Source: Bog-756 sp049517675 (lineage in GTDB: Bacteria > Actinomycetota > Acidimicrobiia > Acidimicrobiales > RAAP-2). Taken from it: 64,000 nucleotides of DNA. Positions 17,371 to 24,500 of the stretch are shown here, in pieces. The notes beneath the pieces were generated by a model. The model ran no database searches, had not been told where the DNA came from, and saw only the letters and a program-made list of their open reading frames with translations. The position numbers were made by a program, and so were the translations under genes. Position 1 is the first letter of the stretch; every line of letters starts with the position of its first letter. The stretch spans positions 1 to 64,000 of the forward strand of contig JBEKRV010000025.1 of assembly GCA_049517675.1 (NCBI GenBank), given 5' to 3'.

Positions 17371-17441
17371 CAGCATCCTGGCCCACGCGACCAGCGGGCG
17401 GGACCAGATCGCCGGCCCCGCCCGCTCGATCACTGAGGCGG

Positions 17442-17849
17442 TCAGACCGATGTGGACTCGGCGCCCTGGTCGTCGTCGGCGGCGTGGCGCGGGGCCCGGT
17501 GGACCTCGGTGGTGGCGAACCGGAGGCTGGCCGCGATGTCGTCGGCCACGATCTCGACCTTGGACCGACGCTCCCCGCCGTCGGTCTCCCAGCTCCGCTG
17601 CTCCAGGCGGCCGGAGATGAGCACCCGGCTGCCCTTGGTCAGGCTGAGGGCGACGTTCTCGGCCAGGTCCCTCCAGCAGACGACGTCGAGGAACGAGACC
17701 GACTCCTCCCACTCCTTGGTCTCCTTGTCCTGCCACCGGCGGTTGACGGCGACGGACAGGGACGTGGTGGCCTGGCCCTCCCGGGTGTAGCGGATCTCCG
17801 GATCTCGGGTCAGGTTGCCTGCCACGGTGACTGCGGTGATGGTTGCCAT
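17442..17849 (-). CDS. ssb: single-stranded DNA-binding protein
   Basis: A 135-aa SSB with a complete OB fold (about residues 1-110): it begins VTVAGNLTRDPEIRYT, has the typical FLDVVCWRDLAENV strand, and the VLISGRLEQRSWE strand. The C-terminal tail is acidic and polar but lacks the usual DDDIPF tip, so interaction with host repair proteins may be weak. In conjugative elements an SSB in the leading region protects the incoming strand and limits the SOS response. Its leader (17850 onward) shares a hairpin-bearing repeat with the two genes further right. A GGAG-like site with T-rich context on the plus strand (ggtgtttctcctttt) marks the ribosome site. Confidence 0.92.
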   Translation of the reverse strand: MATITAVTVAGNLTRDPEIRYTREGQATTSLSVAVNRRWQDKETKEWEESVSFLDVVCWRDLAENVALSLTKGSRVLISGRLEQRSWETDGGERRSKVEIVADDIAASLRFATTEVHRAPRHAADDDQGAESTSV

Positions 17850-17955
17850 GGTGTTTCTCCTTTTCGGTTGATGCCGGGTGGGGCGCTTTTCGCCCCGCTT
17901 GGCCCGACATCAATCGGTGAACGCCGATTTCCCACGCCGGCACCGGCGGTCAAGT

Positions 17956-18048
17956 GAGCGAGCGCAGCGAGAGTGAGAAGCGAAGGCCGGATGGTGAGGC
18001 GAGGGACGAGCCGTGCCCGAAGGGTCACCAACCGAGCCGGCGCCTCGG
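17956..18048 (-). repeat. leader repeat A with conserved hairpin (ssb)
   Basis: The first of three related leaders. Shared core on the plus strand is GAAGGCCGGATGGTGAGGCG, then ACGAGCC and GGGTCACC. Arms CGGATGGTGA (17988-17997) and TCACCAACCG (18025-18034) pair with one mismatch across a 27-nt loop. Copies B and C keep the same arms and a 26-nt loop. Inferred single-stranded promoter or structured 5' leader. Confidence 0.6.
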
Positions 18049-18108
18049 AGCGTCGACCTTGACGGCCAAGGGGCCGGTGTGTGACTTACAGCCCGCTGAC
18101 CAGGAGAA

Positions 18109-18152
18109 GGTGACGTTGAGGGTGTGACGTTCCTCAATCCGAGGGTGACGTT
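18109..18152 (+). promoter_or_regulatory. three GGTGACGTT copies between ssb and the 53-aa gene
   Basis: TGACGT cores lie at 18111, 18125 and 18146, spaced 14 and 21 bp. Two copies extend to GGTGACGTTGAG and AGGGTGACGTTC. Here the motif points away from ssb, unlike at the other promoters, and no gene starts just to the right. It may bind the same regulator without acting as a promoter element. Confidence 0.45.
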
Positions 18153-18383
18153 CGTTTTCCGCACGCCGAGCGCCGCACGGCGGCGGTGTGCCACTCCGAA
18201 CGGCCCAGTTCGGTTCAGCTCGGCTCAGTTCCGCTGAGTCCACTGCCACTGGATCGAGCGCCACGCCTACTCCAATAGCCACAAGAGGAAGCCGACACGG
18301 AAGGCGCGGGCATCCGAGGGGTCGACCCTCCCATGGGCCGCCCGGTCGGACCACCGACAGGGGCCCCGCCCGGCCCCGGTCGG

Positions 18384-18545
18384 TCATGCCGGCCCGGGGT
18401 AGGCGTCCCGGTCGGAGAAGGGACCGAAGGCGTCGTACTCACCGACCTGGTGGGTGAGCTGGGCGTCCCAGTCGATCCCGTCCACGTCGGTGGTGTTGTA
18501 CGGCTCGTCGAACGGACAGTCGGCGGAGTTACGTGAAGCGGCCAT
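18384..18545 (-). CDS. 53-aa highly acidic leading-region protein
   Basis: A small protein with nine Asp, two Glu and only two Arg, so its net charge is near -9. It has no membrane segment and no family I recognise. A strong AAAAGGAGG ribosome site precedes the ATG at 18545. It shares a near-identical leader of about 240 bp with the ArdC-like gene and a shorter core with ssb, which argues that it is a real gene of the leading region. Acidic small proteins there are often anti-restriction or anti-CRISPR DNA mimics; that is an analogy only. Confidence 0.7.
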   Translation of the reverse strand: MAASRNSADCPFDEPYNTTDVDGIDWDAQLTHQVGEYDAFGPFSDRDAYPGPA

Positions 18546-18560
18546 GACGGCCTCCTTTTC

Positions 18561-18800
18561 GTTGAGCGGCGGTTGCCGCTGGGTACCGAACAGGAGGTCG
18601 CCGGGGACCCCGCCGGAGTCACGGGGCGCCCGCAGGGCGAACGAGGACACGAAGGCCGGATGGTGAGGCGAGGCACGAGCCAGCCCAGAGGGTCACCTTC
18701 CGTGCCGGCGTCCTGCAGTGACCCTTGACGCCGGAAGGGGTGGCGACAGACTGAGCACCCCCAGCAGACCCCCGAATGCGCCAGAGCACCGGACGGACAA
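18561..18800 (-). repeat. leader repeat B (53-aa gene), near copy of repeat C
   Basis: About 240 bp match 19732-19975 closely, including the GGTTGCCGCTGGGTACCGA and TTGACGCCGGAAGGGGTGG blocks. The hairpin arms CGGATGGTGA (18657-18666) and TCACCTTCCG (18693-18702) pair with one mismatch and a 26-nt loop. The rest of the spacer up to 18850 holds nothing else. Confidence 0.7.
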
Positions 18801-18850
18801 CTCGACGTTGTCCGTCCGGCGGGGCTGTGCGGCCGAGTCGCAGTGCCCGG

Positions 18851-19717
18851 TCATGCCGGGACCACCTCCTCTTCCGACTCGGTGGACTCCAGAATCGTCC
18901 GGGCACAGGCCAGCACCTTGGTGGCCGTGGCGGTGACGGCGGTGGCGTCGCCCCCGCTCCATGCGGTCAGGTACCCGGTGGAGTAGCTCGAGGTGTCGAG
19001 CCCCCAGGCGGCGGAGACGATGTAGGCGACGGACTCGGCCTCGACTTCGACCGTGCCCCGGTGATCGTAGAGACGGTACTCGTGCAACAGGACGTGGGCG
19101 AGCTCGTGAGCGAGCGTCTTGCACGCTCCGGCAGGATCGGCCGTGCTCTTCACCGTCACCGACCGGTCTCCGTAGTAAGTACGGCCCCAGGCAGCACCGA
19201 GCGACTCGTCGTGGTCCGGACCGAACCGGACGGTGAAGCCGGCCTCTTCGACCCGCTGGACCAGGGTGTCCCACATGCCCTCGGGCGCAATGCCGACCGG
19301 GTGTACGACGTTCAGACCGTCGTCGGGCAGATCCTTACCCTCCGTATCGGCCACGTCGAACACGTAACCGACCCGGAACCCGGCCACCCGGGCGTGGGTG
19401 GTCGTCTCGCCGCTGTCCGAGTCCTCGACAGTGGTCCGTCGAACGCAGGGACAGAGGATGGCGATGCCCTTGGCCCCCTTCTTCACGCTCCGACCGAGCG
19501 ACTTCCAGGTGTGGAACCCGGCCACCCGGGTGGCGTCCGGCCGCTGCACCATGATCAGGAAGGTGTTGTTGGCGCTGTAGCGGGTGAACTTGGCCGCCAC
19601 GGCCAGGTAGGCGAGCCACTGGTCCGAGGTGGTGAGTGCCTCGACACCGGCAACGAGTTGATCGTGTGCCAACTCCGGCGTGAGCTTCGGTGAACGTCGA
19701 GCAGTTGCAGTAGCCAT
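18851..19717 (-). CDS. ArdC-like antirestriction protein with zinc protease motif
   Basis: A 288-aa protein. The N-terminal third matches the ArdC-type ssDNA-binding domain (RYSANNTFLIMVQRPDATRV and the WKSLGRSVKKGAKGI stretch). The C-terminal half is an M78-like metalloprotease domain with HELAH at residues 204-208 and a likely third ligand in EVEAES (about 225-228). ArdC proteins are carried by plasmids and protect the entering DNA from restriction. The gene lies in the leading region behind the full-length leader repeat C and has an AAGGAGG-type ribosome site. A toxin-like protease role is a less likely alternative. Confidence 0.88.
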   Translation of the reverse strand: MATATARRSPKLTPELAHDQLVAGVEALTTSDQWLAYLAVAAKFTRYSANNTFLIMVQRPDATRVAGFHTWKSLGRSVKKGAKGIAILCPCVRRTTVEDSDSGETTTHARVAGFRVGYVFDVADTEGKDLPDDGLNVVHPVGIAPEGMWDTLVQRVEEAGFTVRFGPDHDESLGAAWGRTYYGDRSVTVKSTADPAGACKTLAHELAHVLLHEYRLYDHRGTVEVEAESVAYIVSAAWGLDTSSYSTGYLTAWSGGDATAVTATATKVLACARTILESTESEEEVVPA

Positions 19718-20149
19718 GTCGGCCTCCTTCGGTTGAGCAGCGGTTGCCGCTGGGTACCGATCAGGAGGTCGCCGGGGACCCCGCCGGGGTCATGGTCGAG
19801 CGAAGCGAGAGTGAGAAGCGAAGGCCGGATGGTGAGGCGAGGAACGAGCCGACCCGACGGGTCACCATCCGTGACGGCGCCTCGCAACGTGCCATTGACG
19901 CCGGAAGGGGTGGCGACATGATGAGAAACCCAGCAGACCCCCGAATGCGCCAGAGCGTCAGACGGACGATTCGAAGTCGTCCGGCCGACGGCGCTGTCCA
20001 GATGGACATCAAGCCCGATCTTCCCGTGGTAGTCGCCGGTGACGGGTACTCGGCTTTGAGAGTCCGACCCGTTCCCTGAGTGGGGGGATCTCCGTGGCAG
20101 GGTCGTACCTACATGCCTGCGAGCGTGTGGGAAATGCGAGAATGGCAGG
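19718..20149. other. spacer between ArdC-like gene and GHKL gene
   Basis: 432 bp between divergent genes. The left 260 bp are leader repeat C. The right 170 bp should hold the promoter of the GHKL-ATPase gene, but I see no clear -35/-10 pair. A 3-codon ATG-GCA-GGA-TGA frame overlaps the GHKL start at 20150. Confidence 0.5.
19732..19975 (-). repeat. leader repeat C (ArdC-like gene)
   Basis: Best-preserved copy. The arms CGGATGGTGA (19826-19835) and TCACCATCCG (19862-19871) are perfectly complementary with a 26-nt loop, and a nested GACCC-GAC-GGGTC sits inside. The distal part CCCCCGAATGCGCCAGAGC is shared exactly with repeat B. Confidence 0.7.
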
Positions 20150-22681
20150 ATGACCGACGACGCCACCGGACCTGAGCCGCCTGCTGTGGCACCGACATCT
20201 GCGTCGCCCGACGCCGGGGGGCTTGTCTTCGAGCGAGTCGGGGACCCGCAGTCGAAGATTCCCGTCAGTATCAGCTACCGGATTATCGAGTTGTTCTCTG
20301 GGAGCCTGTATTCGAGTCCCAACAAGGCATTGGAAGAGCTGGTCGCCAACTCCTATGACGCAGGGGCATCTCGCGTCGATATCGTCCTCCCTGGGAACCT
20401 TGCAGCGAGCAACGCCACCATCTGGGTCATCGATGATGGCGAGAGCATGGACCTCGGTGGGCTCGTTGACCTATGGAAGATTGCCCGGTCGAGGAAGCGG
20501 GAGCGGACCACTGGACGGTCGAACCCGATCGGCAAATTTGGAATCGGCAAGCTCGCCACTTACGTCGTCGCAAGCAAGCTCACTTACCTCTGCAAGACGC
20601 GCGAGGGGCTCCTGGGCGTCACGATGGACTTCAACCGCATCGACCAAGATGCCGACCGGGAGACCGACGTCGAACTTGCAGTCCGTTCGATTTCGAATGA
20701 GCAAGCGGCAGAGGCCCTCGGGCCGCTCCGCGCCCTTGAGGGAGGGGGAGTCGTAGCAGATCGTCTCCTCAGCGCAGACTCCGGAACCTGGACGGTTGCG
20801 GCGATGAGTGCGCTGAAGCCCGCCGCAAACAATGTCAAGCGCGGTCGCCTCGAATGGATTCTCTCCACCGCCCTGCCCTTGAGCCCGGCGTTTGCGCTCG
20901 CCGTGAACGGCAGGGCCATCGTCTCGACAGTTGAGAAGATCGAGATCGTTGATGAGTGGAAGGTCGGCGAGAATGATGACCTTCCAGATAGCTGTACCGT
21001 CGGCTCCGACGACGATGGCCCGTTCGTCGAGGTCGTAGGGCTATCAGGAACGCTTCGTGGCTCGGTTTCCGTCTACGAAGACACGCTCACCTCGGGCAAA
21101 GCATTGGAGTGGGGCCGCAGCCACGGGTTCTTCGTCCAGGTGCGAGGACGGCTCGTCAACCTTGACGATCCCTTGTTCGGCCTACCAGCACTTTCGCATG
21201 CAGCCTTCAACCGGTTCCGAATGGTTGTTGATGCAGATGGGCTCGATGACTTTCTGACGTCCACGCGAGAGTCGGTCCAGAGCGCACCGGCCGTCGAGGC
21301 GTTCCGTGCTTACCTCCGCTCGGAGTTCAACCACGCCCGTGCTGCGTACCAGGAGTGGCAGGACGAGCAGGTCGAAGCGGCGAAGATCGGAACCCGCATC
21401 TCGAACACCGCTTCGAGTCTCTCGCGGCGACCGCTGGTCGCCGCTGTACGTCGGCTAGTCGACGGTGACTTGGATCATCTGCTTCTCACGGCGACGCCCA
21501 GTCTGGAGGCCGACGAGACCGCACAGCTCCTCGTTGAACTTGAAGAGAGCCTCGACAAACCCAATGACGGACCCATCCGGGAAGTAGAACCCGCTGCCCT
21601 CGGTGGGGACCAGTTCATCGCCACCTACGACCCCGCTGCCAGAAAAGTCCTCGTCAACGTCCTCCACCCGTTCTTTGCGAACTTCGTCGACTCAACGAAG
21701 GACACGTTGCCCTTCGAGATGATTGCGGTGACGGAGATTCTCACCGAGGCATACCTTTACGAGGAAGGCATCGCTCCGGAGATCGTAGATCGGATCATCC
21801 GACGCAGGGACGCCTTCCTGAGGGAGTTGGTGAAGGAACGTCGAGTCGGACCGGCGACCATCGCGCAGAACATCATCGATCAAGAGGCCAACGAGGATGG
21901 GCTCGAAGAAGCTCTCCACGACGCATTTCGGAGCTTGGGCTTTGTCGTCACACCCATGGGAAAGAAAGGGAGACCAGATGGTCTTGCGAAAGCGATCGTC
22001 GGAGTTCGAGACGGTACCCGGCGTGACTACTCCTTCACGTACGACGCGAAGAGCACGGGTAGTGCTGCCGTCGCAGCGAAAACGGTTGGAGTAAGCACCC
22101 TCGCTCGCCACAAGCAGACCCACAGAGCTCAGTACTCGGTGGTCGTCGCGAAGGATTTTGAAGGCGGCGACGATCCAGGAAGCGCACTTGGGCTGGAGTG
22201 CGCCGAAAACGATGTGATTCCGATACGAGCGCGCGATCTTGCGCTACTTGTCCAGGTCGCCGCGGCTCGGGCCGTGCCCCTTGTTCGACTTCGAGAGATG
22301 CTCACGACCTGCCGAACGGCCAAACAGAGTCACGACTGGATTGCTGCTCTTCCAGACGAGGCGGAGAACCTGCCGCCACTTAAGGCCGTCCTTGAAGTAC
22401 TTATTGCCGAGCAGGAGCAGAGCCAAGACGCCGTGGAGCTTTCGGCAATTGTCACTCGCCTTCGCATCCAAGAGAGCATTGAAACCAAGAAGGAAGAGCT
22501 TCGTGAGTGGATTCAGGCCCTCTCAGTGATGGCTCCTGGCCATATCACGATCCTCGGTGATATCGTGACTCTTGAAACGAAGAAGGAACGGGTACTCGAA
22601 ATGCTGGCCGAGCACAATCGCGAACTTCCGCTCCACGTTCGAGCCATTTACATGGACCAATGGCTCGACACCCCGAGCTAA
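20150..22681 (+). CDS. GHKL (MutL/MORC-like) ATPase fused to a PD-(D/E)XK-like nuclease
   Basis: An 843-aa protein. The N-terminal 250 residues are a GHKL ATPase: catalytic-box N67 in LEELVANSYDAGA, VIDDGESM at 93-100 and GKFGIGK at 128-134. The C-terminal part carries a restriction-endonuclease-fold pattern, GRPDG near 607 and FTYDAK near 630, read as the PD...DxK active site. Iyer, Abhiman and Aravind (2008) described MutL/MORC-like ATPases with nuclease domains in restriction-modification-like operons, which fits here. It is convergent with a DNA methyltransferase whose stop codon overlaps its own. Base composition is less GC-rich than the neighbours. It probably cleaves or silences unmodified DNA in an ATP-dependent way. 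Confidence 0.8.
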   Translation: MTDDATGPEPPAVAPTSASPDAGGLVFERVGDPQSKIPVSISYRIIELFSGSLYSSPNKALEELVANSYDAGASRVDIVLPGNLAASNATIWVIDDGESMDLGGLVDLWKIARSRKRERTTGRSNPIGKFGIGKLATYVVASKLTYLCKTREGLLGVTMDFNRIDQDADRETDVELAVRSISNEQAAEALGPLRALEGGGVVADRLLSADSGTWTVAAMSALKPAANNVKRGRLEWILSTALPLSPAFALAVNGRAIVSTVEKIEIVDEWKVGENDDLPDSCTVGSDDDGPFVEVVGLSGTLRGSVSVYEDTLTSGKALEWGRSHGFFVQVRGRLVNLDDPLFGLPALSHAAFNRFRMVVDADGLDDFLTSTRESVQSAPAVEAFRAYLRSEFNHARAAYQEWQDEQVEAAKIGTRISNTASSLSRRPLVAAVRRLVDGDLDHLLLTATPSLEADETAQLLVELEESLDKPNDGPIREVEPAALGGDQFIATYDPAARKVLVNVLHPFFANFVDSTKDTLPFEMIAVTEILTEAYLYEEGIAPEIVDRIIRRRDAFLRELVKERRVGPATIAQNIIDQEANEDGLEEALHDAFRSLGFVVTPMGKKGRPDGLAKAIVGVRDGTRRDYSFTYDAKSTGSAAVAAKTVGVSTLARHKQTHRAQYSVVVAKDFEGGDDPGSALGLECAENDVIPIRARDLALLVQVAAARAVPLVRLREMLTTCRTAKQSHDWIAALPDEAENLPPLKAVLEVLIAEQEQSQDAVELSAIVTRLRIQESIETKKEELREWIQALSVMAPGHITILGDIVTLETKKERVLEMLAEHNRELPLHVRAIYMDQWLDTPS

Positions 22682-24051
22682 TCCTTGCGACGAAAGACGA
22701 GGACGTATTCAGTTTCGATATTGGCATCGTTGTGCCGCTCATAGCTCATGTAGCGATTCTTGACTGGGTACCACCACACCGCCTCAAGATCGAACCACTC
22801 CTGGGAAATCTCGGCGAAGAGCTGGGTGGTAGGAATCTGACTGCTATTCCATGACGAATGCCCGACGACCATGGCCACCGGGCCCCCTGATTTCGTTACC
22901 GAACCGAGACCCGCGAACGTCTTTTGCATGGCGACGAGGTAGTGCTTGAAAGCATCGGCTCGCTCCGGCGACACGTCACGGATGCGCGACTCCCAGTCCT
23001 TGGCAAGCCCCGTCGCAAGCACTCCGTCAATGACGAAGCGATCGCTTTGTGGCACCTTGGGGCGACCAATGTATTGGCCCAGGAGCTGAAGGCGATCATC
23101 CTGCGATGCAGTGAGGCCTAGCCAGAAGTGTTCGAGCTGGTGTCGTCGGTAATAGTCGACGGCGCCGTGATAGGGCGGGCTCGTAATGATGCCGTCGACA
23201 GGATCGGCAAGGTAAGAGCCGATCTTGGTCGCGTCTCCGATGAACGCTTCCGCAGGCTCACCGCCTCGACTTGCCCTAGTGAACTCGGTGACTGCCTTAA
23301 TCGCTTTGTGCAGAGCCGCGGCGAAGAGGCCGTAGGGGTCGACGATCCTGCCCGCCTCATCCCTTCGCCTCATATGGGCCGTGAATTCCAGACCTGATAC
23401 GGCAACGGGATCGGCATTGGATGCATTCCTGATGATCGACGCAAACACGACATCAAAGAACTGGCGGTGGTTGTCAGAACAAGGAAGCAGTGCGATGCAT
23501 TTCCTGATGTTGGCGAGATCAACAATGACGTACCTACGGAACCAATGGAAAAGATTCGGGATGGCTGGAATTTCACCGCTCAGCTCCGCTGCGTCCCGAT
23601 CATATTTCGCCACGGAGATGTCCTTCTTCATCAGTCGTTGGTAGTCAGCGGAGGATCGCTGTGTCACTATCAGCGACTTGAGCAGTCGGTCTGCATTCTC
23701 CTGAAGCACCTTCGGCTGGAATCGCGAGACCTTGGCATTTGCCAGGAGCACGGAAAGTGGATCGACGTCGAAGCCGACACTTGGACGGCGGGCAACTGAG
23801 GCCTCGACCATGAGCGTTCCGCTCCCACAGAATGGGTCGAGAATGAGGTCCCCGGGTTTCGTGTACCGATCGAGGAGGGACTGCACGACAGGGGGATGAA
23901 ACTTGGCCGGGTACCGAAATAGGTAATGGGTCAGCTTAGGGAACTTGTCACTCGAGAATGAGAGGCGCGCCGGAACGAGGTTGAGAGCCGAGAGTCCGTC
24001 GAGCGCCCTGCCAGAAGTGTCCGCTTCTTTCGCTGCGCTGGTCACTGTCAT
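22678..24051 (-). CDS. DNA methyltransferase (N4-cytosine/N6-adenine class)
   Basis: A 457-aa amino-methyltransferase. Motif I, the SAM-binding DPFCGSGT, lies at residues 72-79, before the catalytic TSPPY at about 290. SPPY is commonest in N4-cytosine enzymes. The segment HYLFRYPAKFHPPVVQ before motif I is typical of one family of phage-defence methylases. Between motif I and TSPPY about 200 residues probably contain the target-recognition region. The stop overlaps that of the convergent GHKL-nuclease gene, so the two likely form one modification and restriction pair. Its target sequence cannot be read from the gene. Confidence 0.85.
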   Translation of the reverse strand: MTVTSAAKEADTSGRALDGLSALNLVPARLSFSSDKFPKLTHYLFRYPAKFHPPVVQSLLDRYTKPGDLILDPFCGSGTLMVEASVARRPSVGFDVDPLSVLLANAKVSRFQPKVLQENADRLLKSLIVTQRSSADYQRLMKKDISVAKYDRDAAELSGEIPAIPNLFHWFRRYVIVDLANIRKCIALLPCSDNHRQFFDVVFASIIRNASNADPVAVSGLEFTAHMRRRDEAGRIVDPYGLFAAALHKAIKAVTEFTRASRGGEPAEAFIGDATKIGSYLADPVDGIITSPPYHGAVDYYRRHQLEHFWLGLTASQDDRLQLLGQYIGRPKVPQSDRFVIDGVLATGLAKDWESRIRDVSPERADAFKHYLVAMQKTFAGLGSVTKSGGPVAMVVGHSSWNSSQIPTTQLFAEISQEWFDLEAVWWYPVKNRYMSYERHNDANIETEYVLVFRRKD

Positions 24052-24500
24052 CTAAGACCACCCCGCGCCTTGCCCGTGCTCCGGACGAAGCAGTTTCGGA
24101 ACACGTTGAAGCAGGTCAGGGCAGTACGTGGCAGGCTCATGTATGACGATGATGACAGATGCCCAGGGCCCACTGCTGAAATGAACTGCCTAGTCATCGT
24201 GGAGCAGTCAACCGTTTCTTGCGGTAGCGAGGCCGCTGATCGGCGGAATGCCCGGTTTGCAGACCTGAGGACCACATCCCTTAGACCCTGAAGGCGTGAG
24301 TCTGAGAATGAATCTACACCGCTCCTTGCGTGTAACAGAACTCGGGCCAGGCTCTCGATAGGCACGCGTCCTCCCTGGTGAGACCCGTTCCGGTAGATGG
24401 TTGTCGAGTTGGCCGCGGAGTGTCCGGTTGGGCATGGCAGCGCTCGGCCGCAGACGACTGAGGCACTCGATGCTGAACGCAGCCTGCGTCGGAATTGGCA
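24052..24500. other. spacer between methyltransferase and Tad operon end
   Basis: 449 bp holding the methyltransferase promoter side and the end of the leftward Tad transcript. Short open frames on both strands have no recognisable features. No clear terminator hairpin was found. Confidence 0.5.

Larger units (their letters stand above)
16993..17441. other. relaxase-ssb spacer, probable oriT region
   Basis: 449 bp with no convincing gene between the relaxase start and the ssb stop. It holds the tandem GGGTGACGTT site (17044-17064), a GCCCGAAGGGC hairpin near 17117, and a perfect long hairpin at 17334-17370. It sits directly before the leading-region genes. The relaxase is adjacent, and genes to the right are oriented as leading-strand genes, so the nick site is expected here. 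The exact nick could not be identified. Confidence 0.5.
17850..18383. other. ssb leader region
   Basis: 534 bp without a convincing gene. Near ssb it has a GC-rich hairpin (GGGGCGCTTTTCGCCCC, around 17880). Further out is leader repeat A (about 17956-18048) with the conserved hairpin at 17988-18034. Then come three GTGACGT motif copies at 18109-18152. The right part (18180-18380) shows nothing recognisable. Confidence 0.55.

Noticed and set aside
24048..24365. 105-codon minus-strand frame just before the methyltransferase
   Set aside because: It overlaps the methyltransferase start neatly, but the composition is Ser/Arg-rich without domain features; the evidence is too weak.
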